This document shows positions 1-5,120 of a stretch of DNA of 5,120 nucleotides, in pieces; the first letter of the stretch is position 1, and each line of letters begins with the position of its first letter. The stretch lies in NCBI GenBank assembly GCA_003648845.1, contig QMQA01000121.1, positions 1 through 5,120 on the forward strand. The letters are read 5' to 3'. The DNA comes from Candidatus Aerophobota bacterium. Its GTDB lineage: Bacteria; Aerophobota; Aerophobia; Aerophobales; B3-G15. Under the pieces are notes generated by a model. The model was not told the DNA's origin. It worked only from the letters and a program-made list of their open reading frames with translations, and did no database searches. A program made the translations under genes and the position numbers.

Positions 1-616
1 AAAACTCAAAAACATCGGTCAGATAAATTTCCCCGCTTACCCTGTTTGGTTTAAGAAAAGATAAAGCTGATATAGCTTTCTGAGTATCAAAACAGTAAAT
101 ACCGGAGTTAACTTCCTTTATTTTTAGCTCTTGAGGGGTGGCGTTTTTACTCTCCACAATTTTTTTCACCAGTTGATAGCCATCCCGAATAACTCTTCCG
201 TAAGATGCAGGATCAGGAAAAATGGCAGTTAAAACAGTTGCAGCCGGTCTTTTCTTTCTATGATAGTTAACAAGAGCTTCCAGAACAGAACCAGTTATAA
301 AAGGAGCATCTCCGGGAAGCACCAGCAATTCCCCATTAAAGCTGTTAAATAAAGGAACTGCACGTCTTAAGGCATCTCCTGTCCCTAATCTTTTTTCCTG
401 ATAGACATACTCACACCTGTTCTTCAAAACTTCCTTGATTTTGTTTGCCTGATGACCCACCACTGTTATTATCCTTCCCACTTTAGCCTCCAGGCAAGCT
501 TTTACCGGAAGCTCCACCAAAAAGTGCTCTCCCAAACGATGGAGAAGTTTGCTTAAACTTGACCCCATTCTTTTGCTTTCTCCAGCAGCCAGGATAACAG
601 CAACCACATTTTTCAC
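1..616 (-). CDS. glmU: GlmU-like UDP-GlcNAc pyrophosphorylase, N-terminal domain (partial, runs off left edge)
   Basis: The frame is open from a GTG at 614-616 to the window edge, giving 205 residues with the C-terminus missing. It reads as the uridylyltransferase domain of GlmU, which makes UDP-GlcNAc from UTP and GlcNAc-1-phosphate in the cytoplasm for peptidoglycan. Visible motifs are a nucleotide-binding loop LAAGESKRMG at residues 9-18 with Lys23 and LLH at 24-26, YQEKRLGTGDA at 72-82 (uracil recognition), GDAPF at 102-106 (Asp103 is the expected Mg ligand), YGRVIR at about 142-147, VESKNAT at 154-160, EVNSGIY at 168-174 and GEIYLTDV near the cut. The last motifs are typical of GlmU rather than MobA or IspD. 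The family loop GxGTRM...PK is altered here to GESKRM...SK. Start choice: AGGAGG lies 5 bases upstream and no other start fits. It lies 56 bp downstream of the DUF429 gene and is probably in the same operon. Whether the acetyltransferase half follows cannot be seen, so a stand-alone nucleotidyltransferase is possible. Confidence 0.85.
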   Translation of the reverse strand, partial: MKNVVAVILAAGESKRMGSSLSKLLHRLGEHFLVELPVKACLEAKVGRIITVVGHQANKIKEVLKNRCEYVYQEKRLGTGDALRRAVPLFNSFNGELLVLPGDAPFITGSVLEALVNYHRKKRPAATVLTAIFPDPASYGRVIRDGYQLVKKIVESKNATPQELKIKEVNSGIYCFDTQKAISALSFLKPNRVSGEIYLTDVFEF

Positions 617-621
617 CTTTT

Positions 622-627
622 CCTCCT
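622..627 (-). promoter_or_regulatory. Shine-Dalgarno AGGAGG of the GlmU-like gene
   Basis: On the minus strand AGGAGG is followed by five bases (AAAAG) and then GTG at 614-616. This spacing supports the GTG as the real start of the GlmU-like gene, although GTG is not an ATG. No other in-frame start near it has comparable support. Confidence 0.8.
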
Positions 628-672
628 CAGGAATACTTATTATTGAATAAACTAATATTAAAAAGGATTTTG

Positions 673-1269
673 TCAACAAGGCACAACTATTTTTCCTTCT
701 TCATCCCCGATCTCCATATAGGTTCCTTTCCACCTGCAATAGGCTGTATAGGCACAAAGAATAGCATCCAGTATATGGGAGGAGTAGACCTTTCTTTTCG
801 GCAAAGATAAACCACCAACCCATCTGGATATTCCCTCCTGACAGGATACACGCCACTGCATTGCGGTTTTTTTCCCCTCTGTTTTTATCCCCAGAATTTT
901 TTGGGTAGCTCTGGGGTAAACTTCTATGCATTTGTAGCCTTTTTTGGTGAGTACCTGGTATAACTTCATTCCCCTTCTCGTAAGAGAGGCGATCAGGACA
1001 GGAGGTAGAGCAGGTGAACCGAATTTCCGCAACTGCTTATCACAAGACCTCATCTTATTCCTGGGAAAACTCAAGGGAGCATCTATCCCAATCCACTCAG
1101 GTTGAATCACTTTCACCTTATCCAGAATTTCATAATCACTAAAGACCTCTCCTGGTTCCATGCAAATAGTAGCCCTCTCATCTATAACTGCCCATCCTGT
1201 AGGATGCATTATTTTTGCAGCAAGGTCAAGACCCATAAATTTAAAGGATAAATTTTTAACTGAACTCAT
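673..1269 (-). CDS. DUF429 family protein, predicted RNase H-fold nuclease
   Basis: The product is 198 residues, soluble, with no signal peptide or membrane segment. It carries the hallmarks of the DUF429 family, predicted nucleases with an RNase H-like fold. These are GLDLAAK at residues 13-19 followed by GWAVID at 25-30, IGIDAPLSFP at 60-69, EVYPRA at 116-121, and HILDAILCAYTAY at 165-177. Asp15, Asp63, Glu116 and Asp168 fall where an RNase H-type metal-binding acidic set would be expected; this assignment is my inference from the motifs. No substrate or biological role is established that I can name. The ATG shares ATGA with the murJ stop (bases 1266-1269), so translation is probably coupled to murJ. 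No good Shine-Dalgarno is visible before this ATG or before Met12 (1234-1236), which lies just ahead of the first motif and is the alternative start. The family call is firm, the catalytic activity is not. Confidence 0.85.
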   Translation of the reverse strand: MSSVKNLSFKFMGLDLAAKIMHPTGWAVIDERATICMEPGEVFSDYEILDKVKVIQPEWIGIDAPLSFPRNKMRSCDKQLRKFGSPALPPVLIASLTRRGMKLYQVLTKKGYKCIEVYPRATQKILGIKTEGKKTAMQWRVSCQEGISRWVGGLSLPKRKVYSSHILDAILCAYTAYCRWKGTYMEIGDEEGKIVVPC

Positions 1270-2783
1270 TTTGGTTTAAAAAGAGAGGCAATCAGAATTT
1301 TGAATTCTTCTATTTTCATTAAATAAGATGAGGCAGCAATTATACCAACTCCCAGGACCAAACTAAAAATAATATAGACAACCATCCAGAAAAAAGAAAA
1401 ATCAGGATTTAGAAGATTAAAGAGCAATGACAATAGATAGATACCCCCTCCCATTAAAGTTGAGGCCAGACAGGCTTTCAAAATCGAGATTAAAAGTGAG
1501 TATCCACCAATGCTTCCCAGCCTTCTCTTTAACCAAAAAGTTAAAAGTCCCATATTGAAAATTACCGATAAAGAGGTGGCAAGTGCCAGACCCTGGTGTT
1601 TTAAGGGCCGAATTAAAATAAAATTAAAAGCTATATTTACCAGAAGAGAGAGAATAAAAACCTTGAGAGGAGTTACAACGTCCTGAAGAGAATAAAAGGC
1701 CCGGGTGAGAATCATGACAGCTCCCATGGCAAAAAGTCCCAGACAGTAGCCAAAAAGAGCCTGACTTGTAATGAGGGTATCCTGAAGTGAGAAGGCTCCA
1801 TGTTGAAATAAAACTGCCACAAGTTCCTTTCTCAGCATAATTAACCCAACTGAGGAAGGAATGAGAAGAAATGAAAGTATTTTTATTCCCATACCAACCG
1901 ATTCTCTAACTCCTTCTATGTCTTTTACGGCAGCCAATGAAGACAGATGGGGGAATATAACTGTAGAAAGAGCTATGGGAAAAAGTCCCAGAGGAAACTG
2001 AATTAACCTCATAGCATACTGCAAACCTGAAATACTCCCTACAGGAAGAGTGGAAGCAAATATTCGAGTAATAAGTACACTTATCTGAAGAGTTATACTT
2101 CCAAGAATAGCTGGCACAATTAACTTAAAAACCCTTCTCACACCTTCATCTTTCCAGGAAATAATAAATTGATATTTAAAACCTTTTTTAATCAAAGAGG
2201 GAAACTGAACAAAAAGTTGTAAGGCCCCTCCAAAAATAACCCCTATTGCTAAACTATAAATACCCACTCTGGAGATAAGTATTATGGCTGAGATAATAAG
2301 AGAAAAATTAAAAAAAACAGGAGCAAAAGCTGGAGATGTAAAATGTCCTTTGCAATTAAGAACCGCCATAACAAGGGCAGCAAGGCTTATGAACAAAAGG
2401 AATGGCCACATTAGCTGGACAAGATAAACAGTCAGATTTAACTGGGCAGGGTTTCCCCTAAATCCAATGGCGAAATAGGGAATGTAAAAGGGAGCAAAAA
2501 ATACTCCCAGGAGAACAACACTTCCTGTAATAAGCAAAAGCAGACTAAAAATGTTGTTTACCAGTCTCCAGGCTTCTCTTTCTCCTCTTGTGGAGCAGTA
2601 TTCACTGAAAACGGGGACAAAAGCGGAGCTTAAGGCTCCTTCGGCAAGAAGAGCTCGCAAAAGATTGGGTAAAGAAAAAGCCAGCCAGAAAGCATCTGTA
2701 GCCTGAGAGTAACCAAAAAAATAAGCAATCACCTGCAACCTTATAAGACCGGTAATGCGAGAGATAAAGGTACCAATACTCAC
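1266..2783 (-). CDS. murJ: Lipid II flippase MurJ (MviN family)
   Basis: The product is 505 residues counted from GTG at 2781-2783, a polytopic inner-membrane protein of the MOP superfamily that flips lipid II outward for peptidoglycan assembly. Signature segments are SRITGLIR at residues 8-15, ATDAFWLAFSLPNLLR at 28-43, AEGALSSAFVPVFSEY at 47-62, YAMRLIQFPLG at 256-266 and RAFYSLQDVVTPLK at 361-374. Arg9, Arg15, Asp30, Arg43 and Arg259 align by eye with E. coli Arg18, Arg24, Asp39, Arg52 and Arg270, residues known to matter for MurJ function. Hydrophobic segments continue to about residue 488, consistent with 14 helices and the usual family length. The GTG is the only canonical start, but the reading frame is open upstream and encodes RSAGI just ahead of it, which matches the usual MurJ N-terminus. 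Translation may therefore begin at ATA 2817-2819, giving 517 residues. It is the first gene of the leftward cluster and its TGA overlaps the next ATG. Confidence 0.95.
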   Translation of the reverse strand: MSIGTFISRITGLIRLQVIAYFFGYSQATDAFWLAFSLPNLLRALLAEGALSSAFVPVFSEYCSTRGEREAWRLVNNIFSLLLLITGSVVLLGVFFAPFYIPYFAIGFRGNPAQLNLTVYLVQLMWPFLLFISLAALVMAVLNCKGHFTSPAFAPVFFNFSLIISAIILISRVGIYSLAIGVIFGGALQLFVQFPSLIKKGFKYQFIISWKDEGVRRVFKLIVPAILGSITLQISVLITRIFASTLPVGSISGLQYAMRLIQFPLGLFPIALSTVIFPHLSSLAAVKDIEGVRESVGMGIKILSFLLIPSSVGLIMLRKELVAVLFQHGAFSLQDTLITSQALFGYCLGLFAMGAVMILTRAFYSLQDVVTPLKVFILSLLVNIAFNFILIRPLKHQGLALATSLSVIFNMGLLTFWLKRRLGSIGGYSLLISILKACLASTLMGGGIYLLSLLFNLLNPDFSFFWMVVYIIFSLVLGVGIIAASSYLMKIEEFKILIASLFKPK

Positions 2784-2816
2784 TATTCCGGCAGACCTTA
2801 TAATCCCCTCTTTTCT

Positions 2817-2830
2817 TATTTTTTCCTCCT
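2817..2830 (-). promoter_or_regulatory. Shine-Dalgarno AGGAGG with in-frame ATA, possible true murJ start
   Basis: Reading on the minus strand, AGGAGG at 2825-2830 is followed by five A residues and then ATA at 2817-2819, in frame with murJ. The same AGGAGG-plus-five spacing precedes the GTG of the GlmU-like gene. The ribosome-binding site lies 41 bases from the GTG at 2783, too far to serve it. Between the in-frame stop (TAG at 2859-2861) and that GTG there is no ATG, GTG, TTG or CTG in frame. Use of ATA is inferred, not shown. Confidence 0.55.
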
Positions 2831-2857
2831 TGTCAAATAAAAAAATTTTTATAAAAT
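2830..2857 (+). promoter_or_regulatory. Candidate sigma-70-type promoter for rpsT
   Basis: TTGTCA at 2830-2835 (5 of 6 to TTGACA) and TAAAAT at 2852-2857 (5 of 6 to TATAAT) are separated by 16 bases in a very A+T-rich spacer. This predicts transcription starting near 2864 and a leader of about 23 bases that includes the rpsT Shine-Dalgarno. A TGCTATAAA extended -10-like element at 2857-2865 is a possible alternative. Assigned by eye only. Confidence 0.45.
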
Positions 2858-2876
2858 GCTATAAATCCAATCTGAA
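2848..2876 (-). promoter_or_regulatory. Candidate promoter for the murJ cluster
   Basis: On the minus strand TTCAGA at 2871-2876 (4 of 6 to TTGACA) and TATAAA at 2848-2853 (5 of 6) are 17 bases apart. Transcription would start near 2841, leaving a leader of about 20 bases before the ATA at 2819, with AGGAGG inside it. It overlaps the candidate rpsT promoter, so the two directions may compete for RNA polymerase. A+T-rich spacers give chance matches, so confidence is low. Confidence 0.3.
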
Positions 2877-2880
2877 GGAG
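2875..2880 (+). promoter_or_regulatory. Shine-Dalgarno AAGGAG of rpsT
   Basis: AAGGAG lies 6 bases before the ATG at 2887. It decides the rpsT start. An in-frame ATG at 2755 would add 44 residues that do not resemble S20, overlap murJ, and lie upstream of the candidate promoter. Confidence 0.85.
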
Positions 2881-2886
2881 AAAAGT

Positions 2887-3156
2887 ATGCCCCAGACCAA
2901 ATCAGCTAAAAAAAGAGTGCGACAAACAGAAAAAAGAACAATACGCAATCGTCAGATTAAAAATCGTGTAAAAAACAGTATAAAAAAATTTCTCCAGCTT
3001 ATCAATGAGAAAAAACTTGAAGAGGCAAAAAAGAATCTGCCCCGGCTTATAAGCATGATTGACTCTGCCTGGGCAAAAGGTGTATGGCATAAAAACAAAG
3101 CAGCTCGTGAAAAAGCCAGAGTTATGAAAAAACTTAATCAGATAGATAAAAGTTAG
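2887..3156 (+). CDS. rpsT: 30S ribosomal protein S20
   Basis: An 89-residue, strongly basic helical protein, within the usual 85-90 residue size of bacterial S20. S20 binds 16S rRNA in the body of the small subunit early in assembly. The N-terminus MPQTKSAKKRVRQ (residues 1-13) and the RNRQIKNRVKNSIKKF stretch at 20-35 are typical, as is the C-terminal GVWHKNKAAREKARV at 65-79, the best diagnostic segment of the family. Met1 is set by the AAGGAG six bases upstream and by the family N-terminus. It is transcribed divergently from murJ, and lepA follows after 104 bp on the same strand. rpsT near lepA or near murJ is a recurring arrangement in bacteria. Confidence 0.96.
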   Translation: MPQTKSAKKRVRQTEKRTIRNRQIKNRVKNSIKKFLQLINEKKLEEAKKNLPRLISMIDSAWAKGVWHKNKAAREKARVMKKLNQIDKS

Positions 3157-3204
3157 CAAACTTTCCCTTCTTGTCAAAGGATAGACCCCCAGTTTTCCAG
3201 AAAA

Positions 3205-3233
3205 TTCTTTCAAAAAGCTTAAGTGCTTATAAC
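3205..3233 (+). promoter_or_regulatory. Weak candidate promoter upstream of lepA
   Basis: The 104-bp rpsT-lepA spacer contains TATAAC at 3228-3233 (5 of 6 to the -10 consensus), which would start transcription near 3240, about 20 bases before the lepA ATG. The matching -35 position (TTCTTT at 3205-3210) is poor. No rho-independent terminator is visible in this spacer, so read-through from rpsT is equally plausible. Confidence 0.25.
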
Positions 3234-3260
3234 TCACACATTATCTTTTAAAGTACACAG

Positions 3261-5051
3261 ATGGACCAGAAGAATATCCGAAATTTCTCCATAATAGCCC
3301 ATATAGACCACGGCAAATCTACTTTGGCTGATCGTTTACTGGAATACACTCATACTCTGTCTCCTCGTGAGCTGAAGGAGCAGACTCTTGATACAATGGA
3401 CCTGGAAAGAGAAAGAGGAATCACCATAAAAGCGCACACCATCACTCTCACCTATAGAGCAAGAAACGGGGAACAATACCTTCTCAACCTTATCGATACA
3501 CCCGGTCATGTAGATTTCAGTTACGAGGTATCAAGAGCTCTTGCTGCCTGTGAGGGAACCTTACTGCTTGTTGATGCTGCGCAGGGTGTGGAAGCTCAAA
3601 CCATAGCCAATCTCTATCTTGCTCAAAAAAGAAAGCTAACCATAATACCTGTTATAAATAAAATAGATTTGCCTCTTGCTAATCCGGAAAGAGTAAAATC
3701 TCAACTGCAGAAATTAGGATTAAGTACTGATGTCATTCTGACAAGTGCAAGAGATGGAACAGGTATACCAGAAGTTCTTGAGGCTATAGTCAAAGAAATT
3801 CCACCTCCTCGCCAGGCAAATCACCTGCCTCTTAAAGCATTGATATTTGATTCTTTCTTTGATACCCACAGAGGGGTAATTGGTTATATCCGGGTTTTTG
3901 AAGGGATCATCAAGCCAGGAATGAAGATTGTTGTTATGTCTTCCGGAAAGGAATTTAAGGTGGAGGAGGTGGGTATTTTAAAACTTAAAAGATACCCGAC
4001 TCAAAACTTACAGTCAGGTGAGGTGGGATATTTTATTGCCAATGTAAAGAATATATCTGATTTAAGGGTGGGAGATACTTTAACCGAAAAGGGGAATTCT
4101 ACTGCTCGGCCTTTGCCGGGATACAGACAACCAAAGCCAGTAGTGTTTTGCGGAATTTATCCTGCTGAGGGAGAAAACTTTGAACGTTTGAAAAACGCCC
4201 TGAATAAGTTAAAACTAAACGACCCTTCTTTTACTTTTCAATCCGAAAGCTCTCCGGTTCTTGGTCCAGGATTTCGTTGTGGATTTCTGGGCCTTCTCCA
4301 CAAGGAAATAGTCCAGGAAAGACTGGAAAGAGAATTTGACCTTAATCTTGTAACCACTGCTCCCAATGTTATTTATCACGTGCTAACAGCCGATGGGAAA
4401 ATAATGGAAGTGGATAATCCCAGCAAATTTCCCTCTAACAGGAAAATAGAAGTAGTTGAGGAGCCCTGCATTAAGGCAAATATAATTACTCATCAGGAAT
4501 ACCTGGGAGCAATTTTTGACCTTCTGGAGAAAAAAAGAGGAGATTTTCTCGATCTGAGATGGCTGGATAAATCACGTGTCCTTTTACTTTACAAATTACC
4601 TCTGGCTGAAGTTGCTACCAGATTCTACGATGAATTAAAGTCAGTAACCAGAGGATATGCCAGCTTTGATTACGAACATGCAGAATATCAGGAGGCAGAA
4701 TTAGTCAAACTTGATGTCCTGGTTAACGGAAAAGTTCTGGATGCTCTTTCATTAATTGTTCATAAAAATAAAGCTTACTCAATCTCCAGAACATTGGCTA
4801 AAAGGCTAAAAGAACTTATACCCCGGCATCAATTTGCCATTCCTATTCAAATCGCAATTGGTAAAAGGGTAATTGCAAGAGAAACCATTCCTGCTCTACG
4901 GAAGGATGTAACTGCTCCCCTTTATGGAGGAGATGTGACCCGCAAGAAAAAACTTCTGGAACGGCAGAAAGAAGGTAAAAAGAGAATGAAAAGATTCGGA
5001 AATGTAAACATTCCCCAGCAGGCCTTCCTGGCAGCCTTAGAAGTAGAATAA
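3261..5051 (+). CDS. lepA: Elongation factor 4 (LepA), ribosome-associated GTPase
   Basis: Complete at 596 residues, the standard length for bacterial LepA/EF4. LepA is a translational GTPase that acts on the ribosome; back-translocation and initiation or assembly roles have been proposed. The GTPase domain covers about residues 5-183: AHIDHGKST (G1) at 13-21, RGITIKA (G2) at 52-58, DTPGHVDF (G3, with His83) at 79-86, NKID (G4) at 133-136, and SARDG (G5) at 162-166. The beta-barrel domain II follows at about 188-280 and an EF-G-like domain III from about 290, with GFRCGFLGLLH at 337-347. GYASFDYE is at 465-472. The LepA-specific C-terminal domain carries GGDVTRKKKLLERQKEGKKRMKR (read as two parts, 556-567 and 568-578) and ends NVNIPQQAFLA. 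An in-frame stop at 3249-3251 rules out an upstream extension, so ATG 3261 is the only sensible start. No Shine-Dalgarno precedes it. No key residue is missing. Confidence 0.98.
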   Translation: MDQKNIRNFSIIAHIDHGKSTLADRLLEYTHTLSPRELKEQTLDTMDLERERGITIKAHTITLTYRARNGEQYLLNLIDTPGHVDFSYEVSRALAACEGTLLLVDAAQGVEAQTIANLYLAQKRKLTIIPVINKIDLPLANPERVKSQLQKLGLSTDVILTSARDGTGIPEVLEAIVKEIPPPRQANHLPLKALIFDSFFDTHRGVIGYIRVFEGIIKPGMKIVVMSSGKEFKVEEVGILKLKRYPTQNLQSGEVGYFIANVKNISDLRVGDTLTEKGNSTARPLPGYRQPKPVVFCGIYPAEGENFERLKNALNKLKLNDPSFTFQSESSPVLGPGFRCGFLGLLHKEIVQERLEREFDLNLVTTAPNVIYHVLTADGKIMEVDNPSKFPSNRKIEVVEEPCIKANIITHQEYLGAIFDLLEKKRGDFLDLRWLDKSRVLLLYKLPLAEVATRFYDELKSVTRGYASFDYEHAEYQEAELVKLDVLVNGKVLDALSLIVHKNKAYSISRTLAKRLKELIPRHQFAIPIQIAIGKRVIARETIPALRKDVTAPLYGGDVTRKKKLLERQKEGKKRMKRFGNVNIPQQAFLAALEVE

Positions 5052-5054
5052 AAA

Positions 5055-5120
5055 TTAGCGTCGGTTGACCCAGTTATTCACGAGAACAGAAATATCTTTT
5101 AACGCCAGGTTCCATTCTTC
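5055..5120 (-). CDS. 3' end of a convergent gene of unknown function (partial)
   Basis: On the minus strand one frame stays open from the right edge to TAA at 5055-5057. It encodes 21 residues, EEWNLALKDISVL followed by VNNWVNRR. The pattern of spaced hydrophobic residues and the Trp-containing, basic tail looks like a C-terminal amphipathic helix. The other two minus frames and all three plus frames stop within this stretch. The stop would lie only 3 bases beyond the lepA stop, a tight convergent arrangement. The fragment is too short to assign to a family, and a chance open frame of this length cannot be excluded. Confidence 0.45.
   Translation of the reverse strand, partial: EEWNLALKDISVLVNNWVNRR

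Noticed and set aside
701..931. 76-residue minus-strand open frame
   Set aside because: It lies wholly inside the DUF429 gene in another frame on the same strand, has no Shine-Dalgarno, and shows no recognisable motif, whereas the DUF429 frame has clear family motifs.
2831..2836. Perfect TTGACA on the minus strand as a murJ -35 element
   Set aside because: No TATAAT-like hexamer lies 15-19 bases downstream; that stretch is A/G-rich. The hexamer is also immediately next to AGGAGG, so it would leave the ribosome-binding site untranscribed.
2755..2886. 44-residue N-terminal extension of rpsT from ATG 2755
   Set aside because: The extension overlaps murJ, has no S20 similarity, and the internal ATG at 2887 has an ideal Shine-Dalgarno and the typical S20 N-terminus.
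3166..3180. CCTT-AAGG inverted repeat after rpsT
   Set aside because: It is a four-base stem with a seven-base loop and no T-run, within chance expectation.
3215..3228. AAGC-TTAAGT-GCTT hairpin after rpsT as a terminator
   Set aside because: The stem is only 4 bp and no T-tract follows, so it does not support a rho-independent terminator.
2902..3237. 111-residue minus-strand open frame
   Set aside because: It is antisense to rpsT, and its Phe/Cys-rich composition is what the complement of a Lys-rich S20 gene yields.

Overview
The window is about 40% G+C, gene-dense, and bacterial. It encodes conserved housekeeping proteins: a lipid II flippase, ribosomal protein S20, the elongation factor LepA, and the start of a GlmU-type nucleotidyltransferase. 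Nothing points to plasmid, phage or transposon DNA. I see no insertion sequences, tRNA or rRNA genes, CRISPR repeats or long direct repeats. The presence of murJ with glmU implies a peptidoglycan-making cell. The AGA/ATA-rich codon use and modest G+C would suit a low-GC, possibly anaerobic or deep-branching bacterium, but the phylum cannot be fixed from this sequence.

The layout is divergent about an A+T-rich spacer near 2820-2886. Leftward, on the minus strand, murJ is followed by a DUF429 (RNase H-fold) protein that overlaps its stop by the four bases ATGA. After a 56-bp gap with a strong Shine-Dalgarno comes a GlmU-like uridylyltransferase, which starts with GTG and runs off the left edge. 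Rightward, on the plus strand, rpsT (S20) is followed after a 104-bp spacer by complete lepA. Past lepA, the last 66 bases hold what looks like the 3' end of a convergent minus-strand gene.

The leftward cluster pairs two steps of cell-wall synthesis: UDP-GlcNAc supply by GlmU, and lipid II export by MurJ. A protein of unknown role sits between them. The rightward cluster is translational.

I do not see a convincing novel system. The observations most worth checking are (1) the murJ start, where both homology and a perfect Shine-Dalgarno point to an AUA codon 36 bases upstream of the only canonical start (GTG), (2) the DUF429 protein translationally coupled to murJ, (3) an altered nucleotide-binding loop in the GlmU-like protein, and (4) lepA lacking any visible Shine-Dalgarno.
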